Below, in pieces: positions 11,719 to 21,659 of a stretch of 64,000 nt of DNA. The stretch covers positions 147,677-211,676 of the forward strand of contig NZ_QYYG01000009.1 in the NCBI RefSeq assembly GCF_003591175.1. Reading direction: 5' to 3'. Both the position numbers and the translations under genes were made by a program. The DNA comes from Serratia inhibens. GTDB lineage: Bacteria; Pseudomonadota; Gammaproteobacteria; Enterobacterales; Enterobacteriaceae. The first letter of the stretch is position 1; each line of letters opens with the position of its first letter. The notes beneath the pieces were generated by a model. That model ran no database searches. It was not told the DNA's origin and saw nothing but the letters and a program-made list of their open reading frames with translations.

Positions 11719-12525
11719 ATGAGCACAGCCTATTCTGAAGCCTATCTGCAGCGTTTTGGCGGCACGGCACGTTTGTACGGTCAGCAGGCGCTGGCGCTGT
11801 TTGCCCAGGCGCATGTGTGCGTGATTGGCATCGGCGGCGTGGGTTCCTGGGCGGCCGAAGCTCTGGCCCGCACCGGTATCGGCGCCATTACGCTGATCGA
11901 TATGGATGATGTCTGCGTCACCAATACCAACCGCCAGATCCATGCATTGCGTCAGCATGTTGGCCAGTCAAAGACAGAGGTGATGGCGGAGCGCATTCTG
12001 GCGATCAACCCTGAATGCCGGGTGACCTGCGTCGACGACTTTATTACTGCGGACAATGCGGCTGAGCTGCTGAACAACAATTTCAGCTATGTGATCGACG
12101 CGATTGACAGCGTACGGCCGAAGGCCGCGCTGCTGGCTTATTGCCGCCGTTACAAGATCCCGGTGGTCACTACCGGCGGCGCGGGTGGGCAAATAGATCC
12201 GACGCAGATTGCGGTGGCCGATTTGGCGAAGACCATTCAGGATCCGCTGGCCGCCAAGCTGCGCGAGCGGTTGAAGAATGATTTCAACGTGGTGAAAAAC
12301 AGCAAGGGCAAGCTCGGCATCGATTGCGTGTTTTCCAGCGAACCACTGGTATACCCGCAGCCGGACGGTACGGTTTGCGCATCGCGCAGCACCGCAGAAG
12401 GACCGAAAAGAATGGACTGCAGCGCGGGATTTGGCGCGGCGACCATGGTTACCGCTACCTTCGGCTTTGTCGCCGTGTCCCACGCTTTAAAGAAAATGGT
12501 AGCGAAAGCCGCGCGTCAGGCGTAA
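11719..12525 (+). CDS. tcdA: tRNA threonylcarbamoyladenosine dehydratase TcdA
   Basis: TcdA is an E1-like enzyme that uses ATP to dehydrate t6A37 to cyclic ct6A in ANN-decoding tRNAs. The 268 residues match E. coli CsdL/TcdA. The N-terminal ATP-binding motif [19 protein letters not shown] is followed by [12 protein letters not shown] and NRQ near residue 75, as in the ThiF/MoeB family. It sits beside csdE and csdA, which supply sulfur relay functions for this pathway. The last ten bases overlap the convergent csdE stop. Confidence 0.96.
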   Translation: MSTAYSEAYLQRFGGTARLYGQQALALFAQAHVCVIGIGGVGSWAAEALARTGIGAITLIDMDDVCVTNTNRQIHALRQHVGQSKTEVMAERILAINPECRVTCVDDFITADNAAELLNNNFSYVIDAIDSVRPKAALLAYCRRYKIPVVTTGGAGGQIDPTQIAVADLAKTIQDPLAAKLRERLKNDFNVVKNSKGKLGIDCVFSSEPLVYPQPDGTVCASRSTAEGPKRMDCSAGFGAATMVTATFGFVAVSHALKKMVAKAARQA

Positions 12526-12950
12526 CGGGCGGCGATTGTTTTCACCCCGGTGGCCAGCGCTTCTAACCCGCTGGCGCGGGTGGCGCTGAGCTGGGTGCGC
12601 AGCGCCAGTTGTTCAAACAGCGCCAGCGGATCCATTGCTGCTATTTGCTGCGGCGTTTTACCTTCCACTGCCGTCAGCACTATCGCCAGCAGGCCGCGTA
12701 CTATGCGGCCTTCGCTGTCGCCATAAAAGTGCAGAGTGCCGTCAGCCAATAATTGATGCCCCAGCCAGACGCGATTTTCACAGCCACTGAGCTCCATTTC
12801 TGCCGTGCGTAACGGCTCTGGCAGCGGCGGTAGTTGTTTCGCCAGCATAATCAGTTGGCGATAGCGATCTTCCCACTGCTTCAGCGCGGTAAATTTTACG
12901 ATCAGCGCCTCGGCGGTAATTTCGTTGCCAAAGGGATGTGGGGCAAGCAT
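12516..12950 (-). CDS. csdE: Sulfur acceptor protein CsdE
   Basis: CsdE is a SufE-family protein that accepts persulfide from the cysteine desulfurase CsdA and stimulates it. The product has 144 residues with the acceptor cysteine in [10 protein letters not shown] (Cys57) on a SufE-like fold. It is 18 bases downstream of csdA, so the two are co-transcribed. The 3' end overlaps the tcdA 3' end on the opposite strand by ten bases. Confidence 0.95.
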   Translation of the reverse strand: MLAPHPFGNEITAEALIVKFTALKQWEDRYRQLIMLAKQLPPLPEPLRTAEMELSGCENRVWLGHQLLADGTLHFYGDSEGRIVRGLLAIVLTAVEGKTPQQIAAMDPLALFEQLALRTQLSATRASGLEALATGVKTIAARYA

Positions 12951-12968
12951 AGCGTCTCCGAAGTTAAT

Positions 12969-14174
12969 TTAGTCGGCCAGCAGATCGATGGCGTTGATCA
13001 GCGCTGTCACCAGGGTTTCAACATCTTCCGTACTGTTGTAAGGCGCGAATGACGCGCGCAGTGTACCGCTGACTCCCAACGCCGCGATCAGCGGCTGGGC
13101 GCAGTGCTGGCCGGCGCGCAGTGCGATACCTTGCTCTGCCAATAGGGTGACGATATCACTGTGATGAATGCCGACAATATCGAACGCCAGCAGGCTGGAA
13201 CCTGAACAGCGGAAGCTGCGAAAGCCCGGCAACTGCGCCAGCCGTTGCTCGGCCAGATCGGCCAGGCCACGGCTGTAGCGCTCGGCACCTGCCATATCCT
13301 GCGTGCTCAGCCATTCCAGCGCGGCAGCCAGCCCCAGCACGCCGGCGATATTTGGCGTGCCGGCCTCAAAGCAGTGCGGCGGTTTTTGCGGTGTAAAGCC
13401 CTCGAATGACGCCTGGGTCAGCATTTTGCCGCCGCCTTGCCACGGCACCATCTGTGTCAGTAATTCGCTTTTCCCGTATAGCGCGCCGATGCCGGTCGGG
13501 CCATAGAGTTTGTGACCGGAGAAGGCGTAAAAATCAATATCAAGCCGCTGAACGTCGGCCGGGCAGTGCACTATGCCCTGCGCCCCGTCGATCACCACGC
13601 GCGCGCCGACGCCGTGGGCCAGAGTGATGGCTTGCGCCAGATCCGGGCACCCGCCGGTGACGTTGGACATTTGCCCCAGCGCCAACAGCCGGGTTTTACC
13701 GTTGAGCAGCCTGGGTAGCTGTGCCAGGTCCGGCAAGCGATCGGCGCCAAGCGGCAATTTTACCACCCGCGCGCCAGTTTGCTCCGCCACCATCAGCCAG
13801 GGGATCAGGTTGGCGTGGTGTTCGGCTTCGCTCACCAGGATTTCATCACCCGGTTGCAGTCGGGGGCGGGCATAGCTTTGCGCCACCAGATTGATTGCCT
13901 CGGTGGTGCCGCGGGCCCAAATAATGTCATCGGCCGTGGGGGCATTGATCAGCATAGCGACCTGCCGGCGTGCCTGCTCGAAGCGGGCGGTTAAATCTTG
14001 CGCCGCGCGGTGCTGGCTGCGATGCACAGTGGCTGCGTCGTCACGGTAAAACTGCTGCGTTACCGCAATAACCGCCAGCGGTTTCAACGCGGTGGCGGCG
14101 CTGTCGAGATAAATTCCCGCCTGTTGCAGGGCAGGAAACTGATTACGAAAATCGGTGGGATTAAAAGGTGTCAT
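12969..14174 (-). CDS. csdA: Cysteine desulfurase CsdA
   Basis: CsdA is a PLP enzyme that converts cysteine to alanine and a protein persulfide. I chose the ATG at 14174 (MTPFNPTDFR), which gives 401 residues exactly as in E. coli; an in-frame ATG 27 bases further upstream is less likely. The PLP lysine is Lys222 in FSGHKLYGPTG and the catalytic cysteine is Cys358 in AGQHCAQP. It forms an operon with csdE. Confidence 0.96.
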   Translation of the reverse strand: MTPFNPTDFRNQFPALQQAGIYLDSAATALKPLAVIAVTQQFYRDDAATVHRSQHRAAQDLTARFEQARRQVAMLINAPTADDIIWARGTTEAINLVAQSYARPRLQPGDEILVSEAEHHANLIPWLMVAEQTGARVVKLPLGADRLPDLAQLPRLLNGKTRLLALGQMSNVTGGCPDLAQAITLAHGVGARVVIDGAQGIVHCPADVQRLDIDFYAFSGHKLYGPTGIGALYGKSELLTQMVPWQGGGKMLTQASFEGFTPQKPPHCFEAGTPNIAGVLGLAAALEWLSTQDMAGAERYSRGLADLAEQRLAQLPGFRSFRCSGSSLLAFDIVGIHHSDIVTLLAEQGIALRAGQHCAQPLIAALGVSGTLRASFAPYNSTEDVETLVTALINAIDLLAD

Positions 14175-14368
14175 ACCCTGATTGTCACTGGCTTGAGTCA
14201 ATGGGTGATCCTGTCCTATTTTTTCGTCGGAGACAAGTTCTCCCGCCCATTAGGACTTATCGCCTGGAAATCCCTGATAAGTTTGTTATGCTATTAAGTG
14301 CCTGCCAGGTAATGGCGTTAAATAATATAAAAGGTTTTTACAGCATTTTTATCTACAAGGAGTCCGCA

Positions 14369-14593
14369 ATGAAGAAAACAGCCGCAGTTATTTCTGCTCT
14401 GATGCTAACGTTTACCCTGGCTGCATGTTCCAGCAATTACGTAATGCATACCAATGATGGACGCACCATTGTCGCTGACGGAAAACCAAAGGTGGATAAC
14501 GACACTGGCATGATCGGCTATAAAGACGCTAACGGCGTTGAACAGCAGATCAACCGTTCAGACGTGAAAGAGATGGTTGAAAGCAACCAGTAA
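14369..14593 (+). CDS. ygdI: YgdI/YgdR family lipoprotein
   Basis: This is a small lipoprotein of 74 residues with signal peptide and lipobox LAAC (Cys20), then a single SH3-like YgdI domain with the motif NDGRTIVADGKPKVD. The family is present throughout enterobacteria and has no assigned function. The ATG at 14369 is preceded by AAGGAG about 8 bases away; the longer in-frame reading from 14168 would run through the csdA promoter region and is rejected. Its stop lies 18 bases from the gcvB 3' end on the opposite strand. Confidence 0.92.
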   Translation: MKKTAAVISALMLTFTLAACSSNYVMHTNDGRTIVADGKPKVDNDTGMIGYKDANGVEQQINRSDVKEMVESNQ

Positions 14594-14611
14594 CCTCGTC
14601 AAAAAACGGGC

Positions 14612-14812
14612 AAAAAAAAGCACCGCAAATATTGCGGTGCTGCATAAAATCACTATGGACAGACAGGGTAAATGTACAGGAAGTGAAAAAACAGTAGCTT
14701 AGCTACCATGTCTGGATTGCCAGACAATTTGCAAACACAACATCACAACCACAAGCCAAAAGTTCATCGGCGTCCTCGACACCCACTCCCTTTTCGTTCC
14801 GGCCCGGGAAGT
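14612..14812 (-). ncRNA. gcvB: Small regulatory RNA GcvB
   Basis: GcvB is an Hfq-binding RNA that represses amino acid and peptide transport mRNAs, activated by GcvA. The minus strand begins ACTTCCCGGGCCGGAACGAA, has the G/U-rich R1 seed (GGTTGTGATGTTGTG), the conserved CTTCCTGTACATTTACCCTG block with TCTGTCCATAGTGAT, and ends in the GCACCGCA/TGCGGTGC stem with eight T residues. It lies between ygdI and gcvA and diverges from gcvA as in E. coli. At about 201 nt it is a few bases shorter than the E. coli RNA, because R1 seems to lack one TTGTTGTG unit. Confidence 0.96.
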
Positions 14813-14818
14813 GCCGCC

Positions 14819-14847
14819 ACTATAGGTATTTGCTGGCGCATGCTCAA
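14819..14847 (-). promoter_or_regulatory. gcvB promoter
   Basis: The minus strand shows -35 TTGAGC (14847-14842), a 17 bp spacer and -10 TATAGT (14824-14819), with the GcvB 5' A six bases downstream. A plus-strand TATAAT at 14857-14862 is a candidate -10 for gcvA, so the two divergent promoters nearly abut, in keeping with shared control by GcvA. Confidence 0.8.
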
Positions 14848-14985
14848 CGGACAATTTATAATGGCTCGGATTAAAAAAACTAATGATAGCGGTTTGCTGT
14901 CGTGGACCTGCAACTTGGTGCACAACGCCGCCTGATTTTTTATGCCGAATCATTCGGAATATTGTTACACAAAAGTAGCTAATAA

Positions 14986-15903
14986 ATGTCTAAACGCTTA
15001 CCACCTCTCAATGCGCTGCGGGTCTTCGACGCGGCTGCTCGCCACCTGAGTTTCACCAAAGCGGCAGAAGAGTTGTTCGTTACCCAGGCCGCCGTGAGCC
15101 ATCAGATCAAGTCGCTGGAGGACTTCCTCGGCCTGAAGCTGTTTCGCCGGCGCAATCGTTCGCTGTTGCTGACGGAAGAAGGGCAAAGTTATTACCTGGA
15201 TATCAAGGAAATCTTCTCTTCGATCACCGAGGCTACCCGCAAGTTGCAGGCGCGGAGTGCCAAGGGGGCGTTAACCGTCAGTTTGCCCCCGAGTTTCGCC
15301 ATACAGTGGTTGGTGCCACGGCTCTCTGGCTTTAACTCAGCTTATCCGGGGATCGACGTGCGTATCCAGGCGGTGGACCGTGAGGAAGAGAAGCTGGCGG
15401 ATGATGTCGATGTGGCGATTTTCTATGGCCGCGGCAACTGGCCAGGAGTGCGCGCCGAGCGTTTATATGCGGAATATCTGTTGCCGGTGTGTTCACCCAG
15501 CCTGCTGACCGGGGAACATGCGTTAAAAGTGACGGACGATCTGGCTTATCACACGCTACTGCATGATACTTCACGCCGCGATTGGCTGGCCTATACGCGT
15601 CAGTTGGGATTGCAGCACATTAATGTGCAACAGGGGCCGATTTTCAGCCACAGCGCAATGGTGGTTCAGGCTGCGGTTCATGGTCAGGGAGTCGCATTGG
15701 TGAACAACGTTATGGCGCAGACCGAAATCGAAGCCGGGCGGCTGGTTTGCCCGTTTAACGATGTGCTGGTCAGTAAAAACGCTTTTTATCTGGTATGCCA
15801 TGACAGTCAGGCAGAACTGGGTAAAATAGCCGCCTTTCGTCAGTGGATCCTGGCTCGGGCAGCCAGCGAGCAGGAGAAGTTCCGCTTTCGCTATGAACAA
15901 TAA
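14986..15903 (+). CDS. gcvA: Glycine cleavage system transcriptional activator GcvA
   Basis: GcvA is a LysR-type regulator that activates gcvTHP with glycine, activates gcvB and represses itself. The 305 residues have an N-terminal winged HTH (ALRVFDAAARHLSFTKAAEE, then VTQAAVSHQIKSLE, about residues 8-50) and a LysR substrate domain (about 95-300). Length and sequence match the E. coli protein. The gene diverges from gcvB. Confidence 0.97.
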   Translation: MSKRLPPLNALRVFDAAARHLSFTKAAEELFVTQAAVSHQIKSLEDFLGLKLFRRRNRSLLLTEEGQSYYLDIKEIFSSITEATRKLQARSAKGALTVSLPPSFAIQWLVPRLSGFNSAYPGIDVRIQAVDREEEKLADDVDVAIFYGRGNWPGVRAERLYAEYLLPVCSPSLLTGEHALKVTDDLAYHTLLHDTSRRDWLAYTRQLGLQHINVQQGPIFSHSAMVVQAAVHGQGVALVNNVMAQTEIEAGRLVCPFNDVLVSKNAFYLVCHDSQAELGKIAAFRQWILARAASEQEKFRFRYEQ

Positions 15904-15954
15904 GGCTGGCCGCCGCTCTGCCGCCGCCGGTTTTCTTCAATAAGGTAAATAACG

Positions 15955-16350
15955 ATGAGCAGTCGCTCAATGCTGATTTTTGCTGCTATCAGCGGCTTTG
16001 TATTTGTTGCCCTGGGTGCGTTTGGCGCACATGTATTAAGCGGCACGCTGGGCGCTAACGAGATGGCCTGGATCCGTACCGGGCTGGATTATCAAGGGTT
16101 CCATACTCTGGCGATCCTGGCGCTGGCGGTGGCGATGCAACGCCGCGTCAGCCTGTGGTTTTATTGGAGCGGGGCGCTGTTGGCGCTCGGCACCGTACTG
16201 TTCAGCGGCAGCCTGTACTGTCTGGCGCTGTCACACCTGAAGGTCTGGGTTTATATCACGCCGGTTGGCGGCGTGTGCTTCCTGATCGGTTGGGCATTGA
16301 TGTTGATTGGCGCTTTGCGTCTGAGGAAAAAGGCCGAGCGCCATGAATAA
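15955..16350 (+). CDS. ygdD: DUF423 family inner-membrane protein YgdD
   Basis: A 131-residue hydrophobic protein with four predicted membrane segments, belonging to the DUF423 family (GAFGAHVL near residue 20 is the family hallmark). No biochemical function is known. It is preceded by AAGG about 10 bases upstream of the ATG and overlaps rlmM by eight bases, so the two are translationally coupled, as in E. coli. Confidence 0.94.
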   Translation: MSSRSMLIFAAISGFVFVALGAFGAHVLSGTLGANEMAWIRTGLDYQGFHTLAILALAVAMQRRVSLWFYWSGALLALGTVLFSGSLYCLALSHLKVWVYITPVGGVCFLIGWALMLIGALRLRKKAERHE

Positions 16351-17446
16351 GATTGCGTTGTATTGCCGCCCTGGTTTTGAAAAAGAGTGTGCGGCGGAAA
16401 TCACCGCCAAGGCAGCCGAGCTGGAAGTCTTTGGTTTTGCCAGGGTAAAAGATAACAGCGGCTACGTGCTGTTCGAGTGCTATCAACCGGATGACGCCGA
16501 CCGCCTGGCGCGGGAAATCCCGTTCCGTGAACTGATTTTTGCCCGTCAGATGCTGGTGGTTGGCGAGCTGCTGCGCGACCTTCCGCCGGAAGATCGCGTG
16601 TCACCGATTGTCGGCATGTTGATTGGCGTGGTCGATCGCGGCGGCGAGCTGCGAGTGGAAGTGCCGGATACCAACGAAAGCAAAGAGCTGATGAAGTTCT
16701 GTCGTAAACTGACCGTGCCGCTGCGTGCCGCAATGCGTGAGCAAAAGGTGCTGATGGCGCGCGAGAACGCGACCCGTCCGGTGGTTCATGTGTTCTTTAT
16801 CGCACCGGGTTGCTGTTACGTCGGCTACTCCTTCAGCAACAACAATTCGCCGTTCTATATGGGTATTCCGCGCCTCAAGTTTCCATCCGACGCGCCGAGC
16901 CGTTCTACGCTGAAACTTGAAGAGGCGTTCCACGTGTTCATTCCTGCCGATGAGTGGGACGAACGTTTGAGCAGTGGTATGCATGCGGTCGACCTGGGGG
17001 CTTGCCCGGGCGGCTGGACCTATCAACTGGTGCAACGCAGCATGATGGTGCATGCGGTGGATAACGGGCTGATGGCACAGAGCCTGATGGATACCGGGCA
17101 GGTTACGCATCACCGCGCCGACGGTTTCAAATACGAACCGAGCAGCAGCAAGATTTACTGGCTGGTGTGCGACATGGTGGAGAAACCGGCCAAGGTGACC
17201 AGCCTGATGATCCAGTGGTTGGTCAAAGGTTGGTGCCGTGAGGCAATTTTCAACCTGAAGCTGCCGATGAAAAAGCGTTACGAAGAGGTTTCGCAGAATC
17301 TGCAGACCATCAAGGAAGCGTTGGACGCGGTGGGCATCAGTTCAGAAATTCACGCCAAGCAGCTGTATCACGATCGTGAAGAAGTCACGGTACATGTGCG
17401 CCGCATGTGGTCGGCGGTGCCGGGCCGCCGCGACGAGCGCGAATAA
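16343..17446 (+). CDS. rlmM: 23S rRNA 2'-O-ribose C2498 methyltransferase RlmM
   Basis: RlmM methylates the ribose of C2498 in the peptidyl transferase centre of 23S rRNA. The 367 residues have an N-terminal THUMP-like part and a Rossmann methyltransferase domain with SAM motif [10 protein letters not shown] near residue 220, followed by the RFM-type catalytic residues. A short GC hairpin follows the stop. Confidence 0.97.
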   Translation: MNKIALYCRPGFEKECAAEITAKAAELEVFGFARVKDNSGYVLFECYQPDDADRLAREIPFRELIFARQMLVVGELLRDLPPEDRVSPIVGMLIGVVDRGGELRVEVPDTNESKELMKFCRKLTVPLRAAMREQKVLMARENATRPVVHVFFIAPGCCYVGYSFSNNNSPFYMGIPRLKFPSDAPSRSTLKLEEAFHVFIPADEWDERLSSGMHAVDLGACPGGWTYQLVQRSMMVHAVDNGLMAQSLMDTGQVTHHRADGFKYEPSSSKIYWLVCDMVEKPAKVTSLMIQWLVKGWCREAIFNLKLPMKKRYEEVSQNLQTIKEALDAVGISSEIHAKQLYHDREEVTVHVRRMWSAVPGRRDERE

Positions 17447-17453
17447 TTGACCG

Positions 17454-17474
17454 GGCGCTGCTTGCAGCGCCTTT
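17454..17474 (+). terminator. Possible rlmM terminator
   Basis: A perfect seven-pair stem GGCGCTG/CAGCGCC with loop CTTG is followed by only three T residues. It reaches the xni stop codon. It may act on the convergent transcripts, but the short T tract makes it a weak call. Confidence 0.45.
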
Positions 17475-18231
17475 AGCTAACCGGTAACCGCAACTGCTGC
17501 AGGTTGCCGGTTAACGTCAAATCGGTGCGCAGCGTGGCGACCTTTTTACTGACGTAAGCCATGTCGCGGTGTTGTTGCAATTTGCCGCGCCATTTTTCCG
17601 CCACCTGCTCCAGATCCTGATACAACCCATCCAACGTACCCGCTTGTTGTAACAACAATACCGCCGTTTTCGGCCCGATACCGGCCACGCCAGGAATTTT
17701 GCTGCTGCTTATTCCCGCCAGCCCCCAGTAATCCGCCAATTGCTGTGGCGCTACCCCGAACTCCTGCTGCACAAAGGGCATGTCCAGCCAACGTTTCTGG
17801 AAATAATCGCGGATCTGCACGCTGGGCGCCAACAGTTGGCAATAGCCTTTGTCGGTAGACACTATCGTCACCTGATGGCCGCCGCCGGCGACCTTTGCCG
17901 TCAGCGTTGCCGCCAGATCGTCCGCCTCATTGCCTGGCGAATGCCAACAGGCGACGCCGAGCGCTTCGAATGCCTGCCGCAGCTGTGGCATTTCCAGCTG
18001 TAAATTTTCCGGCATCGGCGAACGTCCGGCTTTGTAGTCGGGCAGAATTTGGTGACGCCAGCTTTCACTGCGGTCATCTTCGTCGAACACCGCCACCGCG
18101 TGCGTTGGCCGGCTATGTTGGATCAACTGTTGCAATGCATGCTGGCAGGCATTCACGCAGGGGGACCCCTGCACGGCGTGGATGCGGCGAATTAAGTTCA
18201 GGGCGTCAACAATCAGTAGGTGTATAGGCAT
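17473..18231 (-). CDS. xni: Flap endonuclease Xni (ExoIX)
   Basis: Xni resembles the 5'-nuclease domain of DNA polymerase I and acts on 5' flaps. The 252 residues (E. coli 251) have the N-terminal [13 protein letters not shown], the helical arch, the acidic segment DEDDRSESW, and a helix-hairpin-helix [10 protein letters not shown] near residue 185. In E. coli this protein lacks several metal ligands of the FEN family and shows limited nuclease activity. The start codon faces a palindromic repeat. Confidence 0.94.
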   Translation of the reverse strand: MPIHLLIVDALNLIRRIHAVQGSPCVNACQHALQQLIQHSRPTHAVAVFDEDDRSESWRHQILPDYKAGRSPMPENLQLEMPQLRQAFEALGVACWHSPGNEADDLAATLTAKVAGGGHQVTIVSTDKGYCQLLAPSVQIRDYFQKRWLDMPFVQQEFGVAPQQLADYWGLAGISSSKIPGVAGIGPKTAVLLLQQAGTLDGLYQDLEQVAEKWRGKLQQHRDMAYVSKKVATLRTDLTLTGNLQQLRLPVS

Positions 18232-18234
18232 TTA

Positions 18235-18394
18235 CTCGTCGTCTTTCAAGCCGCAGCGTTGTTGACTTCACATACCCACCTCAGTTTCTGCAGGGGGCGA
18301 ATATATTCGCCCGACCAATAAGGGCACTGCATACAGTGCCCCTGCAATACCTGAGTATGTTTGCCGCCTGGCTGCAACTTGAAATCCATAGAGG
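18235..18394. repeat. Palindromic intergenic repeat, copy 3, interrupted
   Basis: The two arms of the family, 18238-18264 (CTTTCAAGCCGCAGCGTTG) and 18365-18394 (GCTGCAACTTGAAATCCATAG), are separated by about 100 bp that is absent from the copy at 25083. That extra segment is itself built of nested inverted repeats (18270-18360). The element fills the xni-ppnN gap and carries no ORF. Confidence 0.75.
18270..18360. repeat. Nested palindromic element inside repeat copy 3
   Basis: The outer arms ACATAC..CTCAG..TGCAGG (18270-18294) and CCTGCA..CTGAG.GTATGT (18341-18360) are inverted. Between them are a perfect 18 bp palindrome GGGCGAATATATTCGCCC (18295-18312) and a hairpin GGGCACTG-CATA-CAGTGCCC (18322-18341). 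The fold would be a three-way structure. This looks like a second small non-autonomous element that entered the older repeat. Confidence 0.65.
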
Positions 18395-18412
18395 AGAGGC
18401 GGAGTAAAGTCA

Positions 18413-18441
18413 GATAAAAGAAGGGCGGCTTTACGCCGCCC
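18413..18441 (-). terminator. ppnN terminator
   Basis: On the minus strand a GGGCGGC/GCCGCCC stem with a five-base loop is followed by TTCTTTTAT. It lies just past the ppnN stop codon. Confidence 0.8.
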
Positions 18442-18448
18442 GGAGGTA

Positions 18449-19813
18449 TCAGGCTACGATTTCATAGCAGGGCACATAGGCGCTGCCCGGTAGCTTCATG
18501 CGGTGCTGGGCGACAAAACCCTGCAACAGGCTGTCCATTTGTTTCATCATCTGCGGCTCGCCATGCAGCTTGTACGGGCCGAATTGCTCGATGGCATGAA
18601 TGCCATTTTCCTTCACGTTACCGGCCACAATGCCGGAAAACGCGCGGCGCAGCGCAGCGGCCAACTGTTCGGCCGGTTGGTCCGGATACAGATTGAGGTT
18701 CGCCATGTTTTCGTGGCTTGGCTCAAACGGCAACTGCAGATCGGGTGCGATGCGGATCGACCAGTTAAAACTGTAGGCATCACCGGTGTTGCGACGGTTC
18801 TCTTTCACCAGCGGCATGGCTTTTTTCATCTGCCGTGCCACTTCGGCCGGATCGTCGATGATGATGGTGTAATGGCGGCGCGCTTCGTCACCCAGGGTGT
18901 TCATGATGAACTCGTCCAGAACGCGGAAGTAATCTGCGCTCTCTTTCGGCCCGGTGAGGATTAGCGGTAATACCTGTTCGCTGTTTTCCGGATTCATCAA
19001 AATACCCAGCAAGTACAGCAGCTCTTCCGCCGTGCCGACGCCACCCGGGAAGATGATGATGCCGTGGGCGATGCGCACGAAGGCTTCCAGACGCTTTTCG
19101 ATGTCCGGCATGATCACCAGCTCATTGACCAGCGGGTTAGGTGGTTCGGCGGCGATGATCGAAGGCTCGGTCATGCCGATAAAACGGCTGTTGCGGTAGC
19201 GCTGTTGCGCATGTCCCACGGCGGCGCCTTTCATCGGCGCTTCCATCGCTCCCGGCCCACAGCCGGTACAGATATTCAGTTCGCGCAGGCCAAGCTGGCT
19301 GCCGACCTTGCGGGCGTACAGGTATTCATTTTCATTGATGGAGTGACCGCCCCAGCACACCACCAGATTAGGATCTTCATCGAGGTGCAACGCTCGGGCG
19401 TTGCGCAGGATGGAGAATACCAGGTTGGTGATGTGGGCCGAATTTTCCAGGTTCAGATGCTGGAAACGGCCGGCGCTGTCGATCTGGCCGTGAACGAACA
19501 GGATATCGCGCAGCACGGCGAACAGGTTGGCCTGCAGAGAACGGATAATTCTGCCGTCGACGAAGGCGTCTTCCGGCGGATTGACCAGCTCGAGTTTGAC
19601 CCCGCGCTCACGGCGCAGGACGTTGATATCAAAGGTTTCATAGCGTGAAAGCAGCTGTTTGCTGTTGTCGGTTTGACTGCCGGAATTCAACACGGCCAGC
19701 GAACAGTTGCGGAACAAACGGTACAGATCGCTGCTGGCGGTGCGCTTCAGCATGTCTACTTCCAGCTGCGACAGCAAATCCATAGAGCCAAGCGGGCTGA
19801 TGTGTGTAATCAA
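18449..19813 (-). CDS. ppnN: Nucleotide 5'-monophosphate nucleosidase PpnN
   Basis: PpnN (YgdH) hydrolyses the N-glycosidic bond of pyrimidine and purine monophosphates and is stimulated by (p)ppGpp. The 454 residues match E. coli in length. The LOG-type motif [18 protein letters not shown] and the upstream [14 protein letters not shown] segment are intact. The start is TTG at 19813 ([10 protein letters not shown]) with AGGAG ten bases upstream, the same codon choice as I recall for E. coli. Confidence 0.96.
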   Translation of the reverse strand: MITHISPLGSMDLLSQLEVDMLKRTASSDLYRLFRNCSLAVLNSGSQTDNSKQLLSRYETFDINVLRRERGVKLELVNPPEDAFVDGRIIRSLQANLFAVLRDILFVHGQIDSAGRFQHLNLENSAHITNLVFSILRNARALHLDEDPNLVVCWGGHSINENEYLYARKVGSQLGLRELNICTGCGPGAMEAPMKGAAVGHAQQRYRNSRFIGMTEPSIIAAEPPNPLVNELVIMPDIEKRLEAFVRIAHGIIIFPGGVGTAEELLYLLGILMNPENSEQVLPLILTGPKESADYFRVLDEFIMNTLGDEARRHYTIIIDDPAEVARQMKKAMPLVKENRRNTGDAYSFNWSIRIAPDLQLPFEPSHENMANLNLYPDQPAEQLAAALRRAFSGIVAGNVKENGIHAIEQFGPYKLHGEPQMMKQMDSLLQGFVAQHRMKLPGSAYVPCYEIVA

Positions 19814-19993
19814 GGTAACTCCTTTGCACCCGAAACGGGGCAGTAGTAATCCATACGCAGCAGAACAGCATCTCGTTATTGTTAGCGCACTGCGGTCAAT
19901 TACTGGCCGCAGCCTTTCTTAACCTTACCGCCGTCCCCGGATTTTTACCAATACAAACCGCTCGTTAGCTTAGTTGTTGAGCAATGCTTCGCA

Positions 19994-20839
19994 CTATTGG
20001 CGCGCCAGACGGCCATGCGACGGAACAAAGTCAAGGTTACTGCGCCAGGGATTGATGTCCAGCCCGCCGCGACGGGTGTAGCGGGCATACACCGACAGGC
20101 TCTCTGGCCGGCAATAGCGCATCAGATCGTTGAAGATGCGCTCAACGCACTGTTCGTGGAATTCGTTGTGGTGACGGAAGGACACCAGATAGCGCAGCAG
20201 CGCTTCACGATCGATTTGCGCGCCACGATACTGGATTTGCACCGACCCCCAGTCGGGTTGGTTGGTGATCAGGCAGTTTGACTTCAGCAGGTGGCTGACA
20301 AGCTGCTCTTCAACCTGACGGGTGCCGGTGGCGTTCAGCAGGTAATCGGCGTTGAACTCGTAGTTATCGATACGGATGTCTTGATGATCGATGCATTCTC
20401 CGTCCAACCGGGCGATCGGGCTGCCTTCCACCTGAGCGAGGCTGAACAAGGCGACGCTGACATCACCCTGCGCACAGGCGGACAGATCGCGTTGCAGCGT
20501 GCTGCGCACGGTCTCCCAGTCGGTAAATGGGGTCTGGTTAAAGCTGTTGAGATAAAGCTTGAAGCTTTTGGATTCAATCAGGTTGAGGCTGTTGGCGTTG
20601 AGGCTAATCTCGCCCACCGCGACCTGCGGCAAACCGTTGTCGTTCAGCCAGGAGAGCTCATACAGCGTCCAGATATCGGCACCGTGGAACGGCAGGCTGT
20701 CCGGATACAAACCCAGCGGTTCACGGTTCATGCTGCGCGGCACTGCCTGCAGCAGCTGAGCGTCGTAGCGATCGCGGTACGCGGTAGGTTTGCCCAGAGT
20801 CAGTTCCGACAGGGCGTGATGGTCTTGATAGGAGGACAT
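19994..20839 (-). CDS. queF: NADPH-dependent 7-cyano-7-deazaguanine reductase QueF
   Basis: QueF reduces preQ0 to preQ1 in queuosine synthesis. The 281-residue product is the long (YqcD-type) bimodular form. The substrate-binding motif [11 protein letters not shown] sits near residue 90, and the catalytic cysteine is Cys189 in [13 protein letters not shown]. It diverges from syd. Confidence 0.96.
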   Translation of the reverse strand: MSSYQDHHALSELTLGKPTAYRDRYDAQLLQAVPRSMNREPLGLYPDSLPFHGADIWTLYELSWLNDNGLPQVAVGEISLNANSLNLIESKSFKLYLNSFNQTPFTDWETVRSTLQRDLSACAQGDVSVALFSLAQVEGSPIARLDGECIDHQDIRIDNYEFNADYLLNATGTRQVEEQLVSHLLKSNCLITNQPDWGSVQIQYRGAQIDREALLRYLVSFRHHNEFHEQCVERIFNDLMRYCRPESLSVYARYTRRGGLDINPWRSNLDFVPSHGRLARQ

Positions 20840-20902
20840 CTGCTGTCACCTCGGTGATAGATAGGTACAATGGTCTCCAGTTTACCGTATGCGAGAAGAA
20901 AT

Positions 20903-21454
20903 ATGGACCATGATGTATCGCACGCTCTGCGTGAATTCACCCAGCGCTATGTCGATCTTTGGCAACTGGAGCGCGGTCATGCGCCGGCGAGCCAGGATTT
21001 GTACGGCGTGCCATCGCCTTGCATTATAGAAAACCGCGATGATGAAGTGCTGTGGTTGCCGCAGCCGTTCACCCCGGCGGCGACGCTGGAAAAGGTAGAG
21101 GCCGCGCTTGAGTTACGGTTGCAGCCAGACATTGGCCTGTTTTATACACAGCAGTATGCGGGGGATATGAGAGCGCAGTTTGGTGAGCATGATATAACCC
21201 TGTTGCAGGTGTGGAGCGAAGACGATTTTATTCGCCTGCAGGAGAATTTGATCGGCCATCTGGTGACGCAAAAGCGCCTGAAGCTGTCGCCGACGTTATT
21301 CCTGGCAACCACTGAATCAGAGATGACTATGGTCTCGCTGTGCAACGTCAGCGGCAATGTCGTACTGGAACAATTCGGCAGCGATAAACGCACCTTGCTG
21401 GCGGCTTCGCTGGGGAATTTCCTTGATGCATTGCGCCCGCAACTGAGTGTTTGA
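20903..21454 (+). CDS. syd: SecY-interacting protein Syd
   Basis: Syd is a peripheral membrane protein that binds SecY and may proofread SecYEG assembly. The ATG at 20903 gives 183 residues (E. coli 181) beginning [12 protein letters not shown]; the upstream ATG at 20870 is in frame but lies in the queF promoter region. Position next to queF and before csrB matches E. coli. Confidence 0.95.
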   Translation: MDHDVSHALREFTQRYVDLWQLERGHAPASQDLYGVPSPCIIENRDDEVLWLPQPFTPAATLEKVEAALELRLQPDIGLFYTQQYAGDMRAQFGEHDITLLQVWSEDDFIRLQENLIGHLVTQKRLKLSPTLFLATTESEMTMVSLCNVSGNVVLEQFGSDKRTLLAASLGNFLDALRPQLSV

Positions 21455-21475
21455 CGCCGTACTGAGCATTATCTG

Positions 21476-21493
21476 TGTGCGAGATCTCTCACA
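21476..21493. promoter_or_regulatory. UvrY (GacA/SirA-type) binding site upstream of csrB
   Basis: The 18 bp sequence TGTGCGAGATCTCTCACA is an almost perfect palindrome (16 of 18 symmetric) and matches the TGTGAGAGATCTCTTACA site recalled for UvrY upstream of E. coli csrB. It lies about 180 bp before the likely csrB start, the expected distance. A half-site (CTGTGAGAGATCG) follows at 21499-21511. An IHF-like ATCAATTGGTTA occurs at 21561-21572. Confidence 0.75.
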
Positions 21494-21659
21494 CGGGCTG
21501 TGAGAGATCGCTTTTAATTTTTCCTGGCTGATGACTTCAGTTGGGTTTATTGTTATCCAGATCAATTGGTTAGATTTACTTTAGGATAACTCTTAGCGCT
21601 AATTTCCCGTCATCCCTTCTCCGATCCCTTGTGAAGCCGGGATAATTAAGCGATCTTAT

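Noticed and set aside
14699..14953. An 84-codon minus-strand frame and a 75-codon plus-strand frame (14708-14935) upstream of gcvA
   Set aside because: They coincide with GcvB and its promoter, which explain the conserved sequence.
18295..18341. Palindromes near ppnN as a terminator
   Set aside because: Neither stem is followed by a T tract and a good terminator already exists at 18413-18441.
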